Source: Isoetes taiwanensis
Taxonomy: Eukaryota > Streptophyta > Lycopodiopsida > Isoetales > Isoetaceae
Direction: 5' to 3'
Length of the DNA: 64,000 bases
Assembly (NCBI GenBank): GCA_021234155.1
Contig: JAJEKV010000032.1
Location: 5,525,835-5,589,834 of the forward strand
The notes beneath the pieces are model-generated. The model was given only the letters and a program-made list of their open reading frames with translations, did not search any database and was not told where the DNA came from. Of this stretch, positions 42,101 to 53,400 are shown in pieces. The position numbers and the translations under genes were made by a program. The stretch's first letter is position 1, and each line of letters starts with the position of its first letter.

Positions 42101-44206
42101 ATTTTAGATATCTTATCTCTTTATGCATTGTTTTTCATATTGCCATTCTCAAGATATGGGCATTGTCTTTTATCTTTATTGTGCTTGGACTCTGGTTAGT
42201 TGATTCCTTGGTGTCTTCTTTTATTTCTTTCTCATTCGTTTCTTCGTTTCTCATCCACTGCTCATCTTTTTTAGGCATCTTTGAGTCATGCTTCATATCC
42301 TTTAGGGGTTCTTTGTGATCAGCTTTTAGACGAATTCTTTGTTGGGCATGCATTGGTTGTCGTCGTACATAGTTAGATAATTGGTTTGATCTGGCGATAC
42401 GATTGTCCTGTCTCCGTCTTTGCTCTTCCTCGTCAATAGGTTGGATGTACTTCATATTTAGTTGCTTCTATTGCGTTTTTATATAAGTTATAGCTATGGT
42501 TCATCTAGCCCATGTTTTTGCTATCCTTACAGGGGAGAATAGTAGTAATGATGGCGGGTAGCTCGTTGTTCACGTGTGCTTGTTTTTAGCTAAAGTAGTG
42601 GCTGTCATCATCACTCTTTGTGTTGCAGTCATTGGTTATCGTTATTTTTTCGCAGTTTAGGGTTACTATTTTTGTTTGGTTTTTTTCTGCTTTCTGCTTT
42701 TGTCTCATCATCTTCTGCAACCTCTCTCTTACTGCATTATCTTTCACCTTATGAGTTCCCTTGTTTCAGGTGTTCTACCAGTTGGCCATTTAGTTTCAAT
42801 TGACCCATTTGCTCTATCTGACCTTTGCCTCGCTGCTTTTATGTTTTATTCTCTGTCTCTTTTCTCACTCGAGCGCCATTGGCTTTGTATTCTCATCCTC
42901 TATTCATCCCTTTGGCTTCAATGTTCTTTTTTAGAGCCCCTCTTCATTGCGTCCATTCGATCCTAGTGTTTACATCCTCCTCCTCTTTCGTTCTATTATT
43001 CTTTGGTGCTCTTTGATTTCATGGTTGGTTACCAAGTATTCTTTGTAGCTTTTGTGGCCTTATCTAATGTGACTTGGCTCCGTTAAGTTTATACTCAGTT
43101 TGCTGGGTCATTATTTGTGGTATTTGTCTGCGAGTTTCTTCTCATTGCCTTGGTAACACTTTAGCTTTTTTGCTCAGTTCAACCTGTTTGCCATGCTCCA
43201 TCAAAGTTCTCCATCTAACCGGTGTGCATTGTTACATTGTGTCTGCCAATTTTTACGTGTCCATCTTTTTCTGCACTGTTACTTTGTGTCTCTCATTTGA
43301 TACATCCCATCATTCGACTTCCGGCTTCCTTGCTCGTTCTACTTTTTTCTTGCTTCATTGTTCGTCTTTTCTTTGGTTCTCTTTTGCTCTACTTTTCTTG
43401 GTCTCATCTTCTTCCCGTTTACTCTGGTTGCCTTGGGTCTCTTTTACTCTCGACGCGCCATCCCCTCTGATACGCTGGAACTCCTTGCATGCCCGTTTTG
43501 CCTCGCTTGTCCCAGTGCTTTATTATCTGGTTCTCTTGTTATTACTTCCTTGCATCTCTGTTATCCCTTTTAGTCATGTTTTTCTAGTCTCTAACTCATT
43601 TTTTGTTCACTCTCTGTTTGGCATTTTTGTTGACTTCTTTTTGCTCTTTTAGTTCCTGTTTCTATCCTTCTTTTTATTCCATGTATTCATTTGTTCCGTG
43701 TGTGTTTTTTCATTGTCTATTCGTTAACGATGTGGATCATTAATTCTTTTTCTCCGCCCGCTTTTCCTGTTGAGTTTTGTCCCCGTCCACCTTCTCCACT
43801 TTTTCTTTTCCTCTCTCTTTTTATTCCGACCTTTTAACTTTGCTGCACTTGCCTGTTTTCTTCGTCGCCTTGTTTCCCATGCCTATCCATTATGGCTCCC
43901 ACTTACCTGGCTCCTTTCTACCATATTATGTTCTTCCTTTCTTTGTGTTCTTCTTCACTCGTCAGTCCTTCCATCGGCTCTTTCGATGTTCTGTCTGTTC
44001 TTGTGCCTTTGTTGTTGCCATTTTGTCCATTTTGTTTCGTTGTTCCATCAGCCTTATCTGTGCATTTTTTTCCCGTGACCCTTGTCGACTCGTTTCTCCT
44101 CTTCTTTTCTCTTTAGCTTCTCTTCTTTTCAGTCTCCATGCTGAGTTGTTTTTGAGTTTGTTCCTCTTCTATCGGCCAGTATATGCCTATCATAGGACAC
44201 ATCCTA
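39112..44206. other. T-rich block between direct repeats, no intact gene
   Basis: The plus strand is strongly T-rich with C second, and the minus strand is A-rich. Long Phe/Ser/Leu/Cys frames on the plus strand are compositional. Minus-strand frames at 39274-39486, 39483-39689 (KTGRPVGRPSALKES) and 42135-42455 (charged) are short and unconnected. Features include a 55 bp tandem duplication at 40698-40806 (TTGCATTACTTGCATTTCTG core). A non-autonomous retroelement of the LARD or TRIM type, with the bounding repeats as terminal repeats, is possible but unproven. Confidence 0.45.
40611..40680 (+). repeat. tRNA-like (SINE-like) promoter motif
   Basis: GGCTTGTTGGTAGAGG resembles an A box, and TTCGAACTCGAATCTC about 40 bp later resembles a B box. 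A similar pair occurs at 49337-49395. Neither folds into a complete tRNA by eye. Confidence 0.3.
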
Positions 44207-44366
44207 GGAATGCCGCGGTTCTATTTGCGACAGCAATAGAACCGACATTCCTTGGATGGGGACGTCCCTTTGTCACTCCTCCTATTTATTCAGCCTCTCT
44301 TCATTGTTCTATCATCGGCGTTCTCTTGAGCTAGTTTCTCCTTCTTCTCTATCCTATCAGTTTCCC
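44207..44366. repeat. 160 bp direct repeat, right copy
   Basis: Matches 38952-39111 with the same hairpin (CGGTTCTATT...AATAGAACCG). It is preceded by CCTATCATAGGAC.CATCCTAGGAAT at 44185-44210, which is repeated at 45393-45421. Confidence 0.92.
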
Positions 44367-44421
44367 TCACCCTCCCTCCCGTGATGGTTATTTACATTTG
44401 ATCGATGTGCATTCTTTATGT

Positions 44422-44933
44422 CCTCAGCGTGGCTTTGTAGCCTCTGAGGCGTACTTATTAGTTTACTCCGTGTGCGTGTCAATACATGTCAAGTGACAAT
44501 TTTCTGCCTGCCTCTTCCTTCTTCAGCTTGTTGTCATATCAAAGGTTTGTATATAATTTTTTGTGGGTTCGTGTTCAGTCAATGGTGTGGCTTAGTGGCC
44601 TTCTGTTCTTGTGACATCTCTCTTTTTCAATGCCGCATTGTAGCCTTCAAGACAGTCGCATTGTAGCCTTCAAGACAGTATTTTATTTATTCATTCATGT
44701 TTTCTCTCGGTGTGGCATTGTAGCCTCTGAGTCAATCTTTATTATTCATGTTTTCTCTCGGCGTGGCGTTGTTGCCTCCGAGATCATATTTATCATTTTT
44801 TCTCGGCGTGGCGCTGTAGCCTCCGAGGCAGCACTAATCGGTTGTTTTTTCCCGCGATGGTCATTCCGCGGACGATTCCCGATTGGTCGACTGTTGTTTC
44901 TTTCTTCCTCGGCGTGGCCCTGGAGCCTCCGAG
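44422..44933. repeat. Array of CTCGG...CCGAG stem-loop repeats
   Basis: Five copies of a 26-28 bp imperfect inverted repeat, CTCGGCGTGGC followed by TAGCCTCCGAG, begin at about 44422, 44706, 44757, 44802 and 44908. Two shorter head-to-tail copies of GCATTGTAGCCTTCAAGACAGT lie at about 44634-44680. Spacers are T-rich and unrelated. Confidence 0.85.
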
Positions 44934-44999
44934 TGCTGTTATATTCTTGATTTTTGCACTTTGGCACAGGCTTATGCCTGAAGCTTCTAACTTTCTAAC

Positions 45000-45480
45000 G
45001 GGTTATTCTCCTTTTCAATTCCATTGTAGGTCATTTTCTTGCAGTTCTTTCGGTTGTCAGCGTCATCATCTATTCGAACGCATGCTAGCGGCATTCTTCA
45101 AGAGTGTTGACGATTGTTTCTCATTAGGGTTTTCCTCGAAAACCCGAAAGGGAGGGGTTTTTCATCCCGATGAGAAGCAGTCGTCACATTTCCCACATTT
45201 TGTATGGACAATGCGGTGGATATATCATTTTTTATCTTGTATCCCTAGTTTCCCAGGCTCTCGATGATTGTCTAGTTTCGGAGCTTGCAAAATTTCAAGT
45301 ATTTTTCAAAATTATACTCCATTGGGGAATCAATTTGTAGTCAACGATATTTACAAAGCTCAATGAGAACACCACTTCACTTCCGCCAATATATGCCTAT
45401 CATAGGACCCATCCTAGGAATAATGTTTTATGGTGAAACATTTGATTAGAATTCGCATAATAGTTGGCTCCAATAATGTG
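45000..45480. other. Non-coding stretch with repeat fragment
   Basis: Contains the second copy of the CCTATCATAGGAC.CATCCTAGG segment (45393-45421). No gene was recognised. Confidence 0.4.
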
Positions 45481-45483
45481 AAA

Positions 45484-45508
45484 AAGCACAATTTCATTAA
45501 TTTTGGAC
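45484..45508. repeat. 25 bp inverted repeat, left copy
   Basis: AAGCACAATTTCATTAATTT plus TGGAC. Its exact reverse complement is at 49899-49923, 4.4 kb away, bracketing the AAATTGGGCG palindrome region. Confidence 0.9.
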
Positions 45509-46084
45509 AAAACTTGAATTCGTGGACTTTTCATCAATGACTTGCCTCAATGACTATTTTCTCGACGGAACATACATCCCCAGCAAGTGTTGCATATGCC
45601 AATAAGCACATGAATCTTGAGTTTGACAATGTTGGGTGGCTTCTTCTTATTGGAAGGAGTCCAAGTGTTATCGATAGTGTCTATCTCAAGAGCGGTCTTC
45701 GTCCAACAATTGACATAACCATCATCACCATCACAGATGTATCCTTCTATGAATCACTTCCATCTAGAACCTTAACAAGGACGTAAGAAACATGTTTATT
45801 GAAGATATGAAAGATATGGAAGAAACACATCATATGCGTTACTCATCCATGAATGTCTTACCACGTGTCCGCCAGCAACCTGAGAATAGATAGCGTCAAA
45901 CTCGATGAAAGTGCCCTCATGTCGCTAAGTCAAGAGCTAAAAGATGACACATATGGCTTTGGCATTATAGTAGTCCACATATAATGAAATAGGCAGGAAC
46001 CCTTCAGTGAAGGGTCTTCAATCCTAGGAATTGGTCACACACAACATGAATTAAAGTACCTGGTTACTATATTCTACCCACCTT

Positions 46085-49000
46085 TGTTTGGGGTTCGAGT
46101 GTGCTGGTTCATCTTCTGTATCATTCATGTCATTGCAGCCATTAGCCTCTCCTAGACTGCAAAACACCATCTGCAAGACATTGAAAAATGTATCATTTTT
46201 TGGGCCCGCAAATTGGGCGAGCCTAAATAGGGTGCCTGCAAATTGGGCGCATACCCTATTTGGGCACCCGCCCAATTTGACCAATTCGAGGGCAAAAAAA
46301 AAAAAAAAAGGTCTTGCAAATTGGGCGCGCGCCCAATTTAGAGAGCCCAAACAGGCGCCCACCCTGTTTGAATCCCACAAATTGGGCGTCCGCCCAATTT
46401 GAGGATATTTTTTTTCCCTCTCAAATTGGGCGGGTGCCCAATTTGGAGAGCCTAAATAGGGCGCCCGCCCTATTCAATTGCTCCAAACTTAGTGCCCGCC
46501 CTATTTGAGCACACTGGATTGGGCCCCTGGCACATTATACAAGAAAAACTAGGACTTCTCATACAACATGCTTAACTTGACCTACTCATTGACAAGCACC
46601 AAAACTAACTATGTGATTTTAACAACAAAAGGTCATACCTCATCTTGAAGCCTAAAGGTGTGTCCCATCTCCTTATCATCAGTATGGCAATGCATGCTGC
46701 AATACTCAACGACAAGCACTAGAACTAACTATGTGATTTTAACAACAAAAGATCATACCTCGTCTTGAAGCCTAAGGGTGTGTCCCATCTCCTTATCATC
46801 AGTATGGCAATGCATGCTGCAATACTCAAACCCTACCACAACTAGGTTTATGATTTCAACAGTAAAAGCTCCTACGGTCAAAGGAGATCAATGCTCCATT
46901 ACACATTAAAATCAAAGTAAAAAATACTCTAGAATTGCAATAGAACTTCAACCTTGAAATACAAACCACAAAAATAGCAGCACATTACACTAGTGCATCA
47001 TATATGCTAATATAAAGTCAAAACTTACCTTCTGGTAAAGCGCCTGGTCGAGAGCGGAAAGGGTGGATGGCAAGACACTTGGAATATGGATAGGAACAAC
47101 TTTTGGGAATATTGAGTTGAGGGGGGAAATTCAAATTTGAATTTTGAATTTCAGATAGGAAGAGCTTTTGGGAATGTTGAGTTGAGGGGGGGAATTCAAA
47201 TTTGAATTTTGAATTTTAGCATTCACGTGAATGGTCCATGTGGATTTTATTTTGAATTTGAAATGGTCATGAAAAGGGGGTTTATATTGTGACGCATTAT
47301 GGGCCCACCATATACGCCCTGGACCTTTCATTATGAGCATGCCACTTGTCCATTATGCATGAAACATTTTTTGCATGTGTTTTTCAAACATATGGACCTC
47401 GTTTCAAAGGTAGAAGGCGCTTGTTTTTCTTCCTCCTCCATTGTGTGCTCCTCCAAGAAGACGACTATCTTTTAAGATATTTTGAAGTGTCCAAGACCAT
47501 TAGAGGTGAGTGCATCTCCTTTGTTTATTGTTTTTATGCCATTTTTTGTGAAGAGTCCTTCTCAAATACCATCAAGCTTGGAGTCCTTCTCAAGCGCCAC
47601 TGATATAGACTCTCACCAAGCTTAGAGGCCCTTGTATCTAGCCCGTCCAGCTTCATTTTTTTTCTAGATAGCAATTTACCCCAGCCTACCAGCTACATAG
47701 CTCCCTCCCCCCCCCTCCAAACCAAAAATACCAAGAAAATTGTCATGTTATTTCCTCTAACAGTTGCCATTGGTCTTACAAATTGGGCGGTCGCCCAATT
47801 TATAAGGCATAAACTGGCATCTACCTTTCCTTATCACCCATTAGGCCTACAAATTGGCTGATCACCCAATTTATAAGGCATAAAGTGATTTTCCTTGTCA
47901 CCCATTACGCCTACAAATTGGGCGGTCGCCCAATTTATAAGGCATAAAGTGACAAACTAACCCTTGACTTGTGTAAGCTTCTTCATACTAACAGTTGCCA
48001 TTGGTCTTACAAATTGGGCGGTCGCCCAATTTATAAGGCATAAACTGGCATCTAGCTTTCCTTATCACCCATTAGGCCTACAAATTGGGCGGTCGCCCAA
48101 TTTATAAGGCATAAAGTGACAGACCAACCCTTGACTTGTGCAAGCTTCTTCAGCTTGTGTTCCTGCTAGGAGTATTGCATTTGCAAGCACTTGTGTTCCA
48201 GCTAGGAATATTGCATTTGCAAGCACTTCTATTTTGGTCACCCTATTTAATCATAGTGAAAAAGTAGGTCTACCTATTTAATCATAGTGAAAAAGTAATT
48301 GTGAAATAACAAAAAAATTGCATATCCTACAAATAATATCATGCAAATAGGGCGGTCGCCCAGTTTGTGCACTTGTTTCTTCAAGTCAGCTTTAAATCGG
48401 GCGATCGCCCAATTTCAGAGTGATCGCCCAATTTCAGAGTGACGGGATTTTTAGGCTGGGTGCTGGTAGTTCTTCATGTGTTCCTGTTTCTTCCTGTTTC
48501 TGCTTTAAATCGGGCGGTCGCCCAATTTCAGAGTGGCAACATTTCTAAACTGGCTGCTGGCATTTATTCACACTCCTTACTAGCTGCTGGTATTCTTCAG
48601 ATGTTCCTGCAACAAGAAACCAAACAGAAGAATAAACCAAACTGAAGGACCACGAACTCCCTTGAAAACATATCTACTTTTCTGTAATTTGAATCTTTCT
48701 ATCTTTTGTCTATGTATGCAGATCTTTTGTCTATGTTTTGATATTGTAGAAGTTTCCAAGCATTTGAAACAGAAGATACATAATATTTAGAAGATTCAGA
48801 AGATACAAAAGAAGTTTCTTTTGTCTATGTTTTCATATTGTATTTGATACATTCGAAACAGAAGGTAGAAAGATTAGCATGTGGCGCATCCTTGAATATC
48901 AAACCAAATAAAGGGACATGCAGAAGATCATAGCCCGAGGCCAGAGCCAGCTCCACACCTTGTCATTGAAAAAGGAGAAGTAGAGTATTTTATTTTGCAA

Positions 49001-49236
49001 CTCATGAAGTTTTACCTCTGTACAAACCGCAGGCAGTCCATCTAGTTGAAATGAAGGTGTATTCCCAGCTGCAAATGCATCGTAACCTGGTTCAGCTGCC
49101 CGCTGCAAAATCATATCCACCTTCTCTATTTCGTTCAGCCATTCGCCAAGCCAGAAGAGAAGAGAAGGGAATGAAGAAGATGAAGGACGAAGGAGGCAGA
49201 GAAGAGGATGAAGGAGCCGCTGTCGTCGCCGCCATT
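46085..49236 (-). CDS. Possible multi-exon gene with palindrome-filled introns (weak)
   Basis: Exon-like pieces on the minus strand have splice consensus. A 5' piece ends near 49016 (EIEKVDMILQRAAEPGYDAF, LPAVCTE then GTAAAA). SMHCHTDDKEMGHTFRLQDE then GTATGA occurs twice in a tandem duplication (about 46636-46700 and 46756-46820). MVFCSLGEANGCND through HSNPKQR lies between TTGCAG and GTGGGT at about 46088-46171. I cannot recognise the protein or connect all frames, and the 5' piece lacks a convincing in-frame ATG. A pseudogene or chance splice signals remain likely. Confidence 0.3.
46206..46510. repeat. AAATTGGGCG/CGCCCAATTT palindrome cluster 1
   Basis: Arms AAATTGGGCG and CGCCCAATTT with a 2 nt centre occur at 46318-46339 (centre CG, a perfect 22 bp palindrome), 46379-46400 and 46423-46444 (right arm varied). 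A related AATAGGGCG/CGCCCTATT copy is at 46455-46474. Half copies lie at 46209 and 46239. Confidence 0.93.
46591..46829. repeat. 120 bp tandem duplication
   Basis: Two units start at 46591 and 46711 (GACAAGCACC/T...AACTAACTATGTG), about 97% alike. Each contains an exon-like minus-strand segment followed by a GTATGA donor. Confidence 0.92.
47101..47217. repeat. 65 bp tandem duplication
   Basis: Units start at 47101 and 47166 (TTTTGGGAATRTTGAGTTGA, R at the single difference). Each ends in a self-complementary AAATTCAAATTTGAATTT stretch. Confidence 0.9.
47346..47603 (+). other. Unrecognised plus-strand frame
   Basis: An 85-codon open frame (MSIMHETFFACVFQ at the start) with no motif, no neighbours in frame and no splice support. 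Probably chance. Confidence 0.15.
47780..48103. repeat. AAATTGGGCG palindrome cluster 2 with 231 bp tandem unit
   Basis: Palindromes at 47780-47801, 47851-47872 (variant with TGATCA centre), 47915-47936, 48011-48032 and 48082-48103, each followed by ATAAGGCATAAA. The larger unit beginning CAGTTGCCATTGG recurs at 47761 and 47992 (231 bp). Confidence 0.95.
48345..48528. repeat. AAATTGGGCG palindrome cluster 3
   Basis: Variants occur at 48345-48366, 48394-48415 (core GGGCGATCGCCC, perfect) and 48507-48528. Further degenerate copies lie in 49576-49670 (GGGCGCCCGCC cores). Confidence 0.9.
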
Positions 49237-49336
49237 GTAGATTTAGGTTTAGTTTTAGGTTTAGAATAATTTTTATTGTCCTGTTAATTGTTACTTTTGA
49301 GTATTGTTAAATAATATAAATAAGCTATAACATATT

Positions 49337-49450
49337 GGCTTGTTGGTGAAGGCTTTGGGGTTGTATATCCTAGGGCTTGAGTTTGAAATCAAGTAGTGAC
49401 ATTTAGGGGTCTCCTTCCTTTTTGTTAGAGTTTTATATTTTCATTAGATA
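49337..49450 (+). repeat. tRNA-like (SINE-like) segment
   Basis: GGCTTGTTGGTGAAGGC (A-box-like) and GAGTTTGAAATCAAG (weak B-box-like) are about 40 bp apart, echoing 40611-40680. Low confidence. Confidence 0.25.
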
Positions 49451-49898
49451 TCATTGATCTAGGTTCTTTCACCAACTAAAATTCATGGGAAATAAAAACT
49501 TACACCTTGAAAATATAATATTTTCAAAACACAATATTATAACTACGTATTTGTCGAATCACCACCTCCCAGGGCAAATTGGGCGCCCGCCTAGTTTGGC
49601 CCTTATGGGAATTTTTGCAGGCCATTGTGGTGACCACCCCTTAGGACAACTTGGGCGCCCGCCCAGTTGGGGGACACCTTTTGTCATGTAAGTCACTTGC
49701 ATCAACCATTTCGCCTTCCCCAAGGATTCAATGATGGGCAGTCGTTTCGCCTTAACCCAAGGAATCTATCATGGTCATTCGTCACCCCAAACCACAATCA
49801 AAGCACATTTTATGAGGTCAAACCTTCATTTTCCGGTGCAAAAAACCCCATATTAGACGCGCTATTAACCATTTGAGATATTTGTGGACTTGCGAGAA

Positions 49899-49923
49899 GT
49901 CCAAAATTAATGAAATTGTGCTT
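49899..49923. repeat. 25 bp inverted repeat, right copy
   Basis: Exact reverse complement of 45484-45508. Both sides have partly similar outward flanks (TTGGCT...), so they may be two copies of a dispersed repeat in opposite orientation, or element ends. Confidence 0.85.
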
Positions 49924-50224
49924 GAAAGCCAATAGTGTGACATCAAATTGTGGTGCCAAATCATATTCTTATCCTGCTAGGTGTTGTTCACATGCAGGTT
50001 GCTCTATCAATTGTCTCATCACTATCAATCTTCTTTTATCCATCCAGTACTACATGATTGTAACCAATTTTGTCCCAGCTAGATAAAGTACTACAAGAGC
50101 TCAGAACAAACTTTCCAAAAACTGCAGATAAGACTTGACTGCTCAAAAGTAAACCTCTTGCAAGACTGGAGAAGAAGAGAAAAAGAAATGAAGGGTATCA
50201 AGAAAGCTGCACCTGCTTCCATAA

Positions 50225-50405
50225 TTTGAAATAAAACCTGGAGTTTCATCAACTATTACATAACAGATGCTGCATTGTGGGGACGTAAAACAGTTAGTCT
50301 GTAATTGGCTAGACACAAAGCCCAGCTACCGTATTCCTCCTCTCTGAAATCCGGCTCAAGATATGTTAGCATCATCCTGCTCAGTAATTCCCTAGCTCGG
50401 CATCT
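50225..50405 (-). repeat. Dispersed repeat, inverted copy
   Basis: Read in reverse, this carries TGCCGAGCTAGGGAA, a GGAGGAATA...GCTGGGCTTTGTGTCTAGCC-like middle and CCCCACAATGCAGCA. The same order occurs at 54945-55090 and 55420-55560. Confidence 0.7.
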
Positions 50406-53400
50406 CAAATGGCCCCATATATTATTAATGAGCCTGTAGATTTTAAATCAAAGCACTCTATTCTTTATCAAGAATTCTATTCCAAACCTTTCTGCTAGAA
50501 AGAAAGAGCCAGAGAAAGGGAAAAAAGACAACAATTGAAAAGATCCGTTATTTGATGAGGCTGCCAAGAAAACTAATTCATCTAAATTGCTCTCCTTACA
50601 TTTGCTTGAAATCTGCCAAACCTTACAGACTTTACGCCCTTTCGGTGCACAAAGAAGAAGATTTACTTGGCAGATGGGGCCATGTTAGTGGCAAACTAGC
50701 ATTATAAGGACCGTCGAAGCAATTCTGATAAATAGTTACCAGACCGTCTCTGGAGGAACAAAATTCAGAGAAAACTGTTGAGCAAAACCCCACTAGCAGC
50801 ACCTTGAATCCCTAATCTGCAAGCAGGCTGGAACATTGCTGAAAAGAAAGGGAGAGGGGCGGACTTCTCTCCCTGTCACCGCCCTAGTTCCTGGCGCCAA
50901 GAACTGCGCCAAGAAACGCCATCAACTCCATACTTGAATGCTCTAACCTTGCCTCAATTTTCTTAGCCTTCCTCCTCCCACTCTTCTCTTGTTCAGCTTG
51001 TATCAGGGTTCAAGTTTGACGGCTTTCATGCCTGTTTTTGGCTTTTTTGCCTGTCAAAATAGGCAGCAAAAAAAATTGCCCTGCATATGAAGGGTAACAA
51101 ATATCAATTTGCCTGTCATATAGAAAGGCAAAAACTAGCAAAAGGCACACCAGAAGGCTTTAGCAAGGTAAGACTTAGTAACAAGTTTAGGGTACACACA
51201 TAAATAAGATAATAATATATTTTCAAGCAATAGGATTTAGAAAGTGAGTATCAATATTTTATGAAAGAATTTTAGATTGTGATTAGTGAGAAGTGCTTTG
51301 TCGGGCCTGCCTAAGAAAAGGACCCAAGTTTCCTCCATCTCAAACGTTTGCAAGTTCTCCAATCAAAATCATCTCCTTCGACATCTAATAAATTAGCATT
51401 TTGAGTTGGAAGAGGTACAGAACATTTTTATCAACAGAGATACAAGGATTTCCTTGTGTTTGGGGTCAGAAAGCAAGAAATTGCAAAATGGGGATGTGCT
51501 GAGCATGTAAACATCCACGTAAGAAATTGCAAAATGGGGATGTGATGAGCATGTAAATACATCCCTCTCTGTCTCTGTCTCTAGTCTCCCTCTCTCGTAT
51601 TCAATCCCAAAAATCCGACCCATTTTTTTCCAACCATGCTGCAGTGGCCAGCCAGCTCACAGCCCACACACTACGGGAATAAGATCTGGCAGTCAAAATC
51701 ATAAAAAATCATGCCTAATCCATACATTTCTTAAGAACGAGCTTTATTTTTCCGCCATTTCTGTGTCATCTAGTTCATGAATCCTTTTTCTTCCGCCCTC
51801 CGGATTCATGGGTTTTAAAGCCCTTGAGAGCTATGGCTATGGCTATGGCTATCGGGATGCATGATCAGGGGAATAAGCATTGATTTACACAAAATAATGG
51901 GCTTGCAAATCCATAGACTGGGTCAGACTTTTCCATGGATTTTGCTGTAGATGAAGCTCTTTGGTGGAAGAGGTCCGTTTTCCTTTGTTCTTTTCCCCGG
52001 ATGAAGCTTAACTACTCATTCATTTATTCAACTCGTATGCTTAATACATGGTCCAAGTACTTGGATCTTGTGGACAAAGGAAGGCTGACCAAAATTTAGA
52101 TGAATGCGCTCTCTTGCACTGTTCTTTTCCCAGATCTGTTACTCTGTATCAAATGCTCTAGATTGCAACAAAAATAATGAAATGTTCCCACTCAGCTGGA
52201 ACAACTTTTCTGGGATGAAGACTGACAGTTCATGCCATAGGCACCTGACGCTTGTCCACTTTTTTTTTTTACTCATGATAGAGCACAACCAATTAAAAAA
52301 TAGCATAGACATAACTTCAGATATAATTATAGGGATCAGATCTGTAACTTTTCCACTTTCTAACTTTTTCCACTTTTCAACTTTTCCCCATAACAAGACC
52401 ATTCAGTAAAACCAGATACCCGTACTCAGATTGTCTGCCCAAAGTAGGTTATTTCAGAGCAATCTCTTCACCAAACAGCCAGCTGAATCTAGCATTTGTA
52501 CTGGGAACTATTTTCCTTTTTATTTCAGCTTGTTCCTCTAGTCTGATGATCCTGGCAGGCAACGTGCATAAGTATTCTTGAGCAGCCTGTTTTCTTCCAG
52601 AGAGGCCCTCAATCTTCTCCACTTTCCATCTCTTAATCAGATGCTCAAAGATGCCTGCATAATCTCTCGCGGTGTATACCCCAATTTTCTGTGCAACAAG
52701 GGAAAAATTTTCAAAGAGATTCTCATCCTGGCCATCGTATATGAGATGTGCAGGGCAACAGAATGAAAAAAACTTGACTGCCGATCACTTATGGCAGAAG
52801 ATGGCTTCGCTAGCAGAAGCCCCAAAGTTACAACAGTGCTAAATCGTGTCAGTGACAGAAATAGAAGCCCTTGAAGAATTGGAACGATAGCTCAAAAAAT
52901 GGAAAATGGTAGTTAGGAACCTGAAAAGGCATTGGATCGATTGAGGACGAGTATCAAAGCATAGCTAGAAAAACTGCTCTAAGCACGAGCACATGTCCAA
53001 CAAAAAAGAAAGAAGAGGCATTTACCAGAATGGTCGATCTCTTTGCTTTTTTCCAGCGGGCACAAAATGAAATCAATAGCACAAGCTCCAGCTAAAGGCG
53101 CTTTCCCATGGGCAAAAAACCTCCGGGTTTCGTGAAGGTCTGGTCTGCGTTTCAGATGTTCCCATGAGCTGAGAACCGGAGTGGCTGAGGTTAAGAACCT
53201 CATTCAGAAAATAATCCCGACGAATACTTTTGGACCTGGGCCTGACCTCATCCAGGTCCGGCCGTCCATGGGAAAGCACCCTAAGAGGTTCGAAGGAGTA
53301 AGCGTGCGTACAGGGGTGTGCTAATTTCAGCATTTGCTACGGGCGAAAGACTATGGCCATGTTTAGCGGCCGGGCTGGTTGTGGAGCAGGATTTGGCTGT

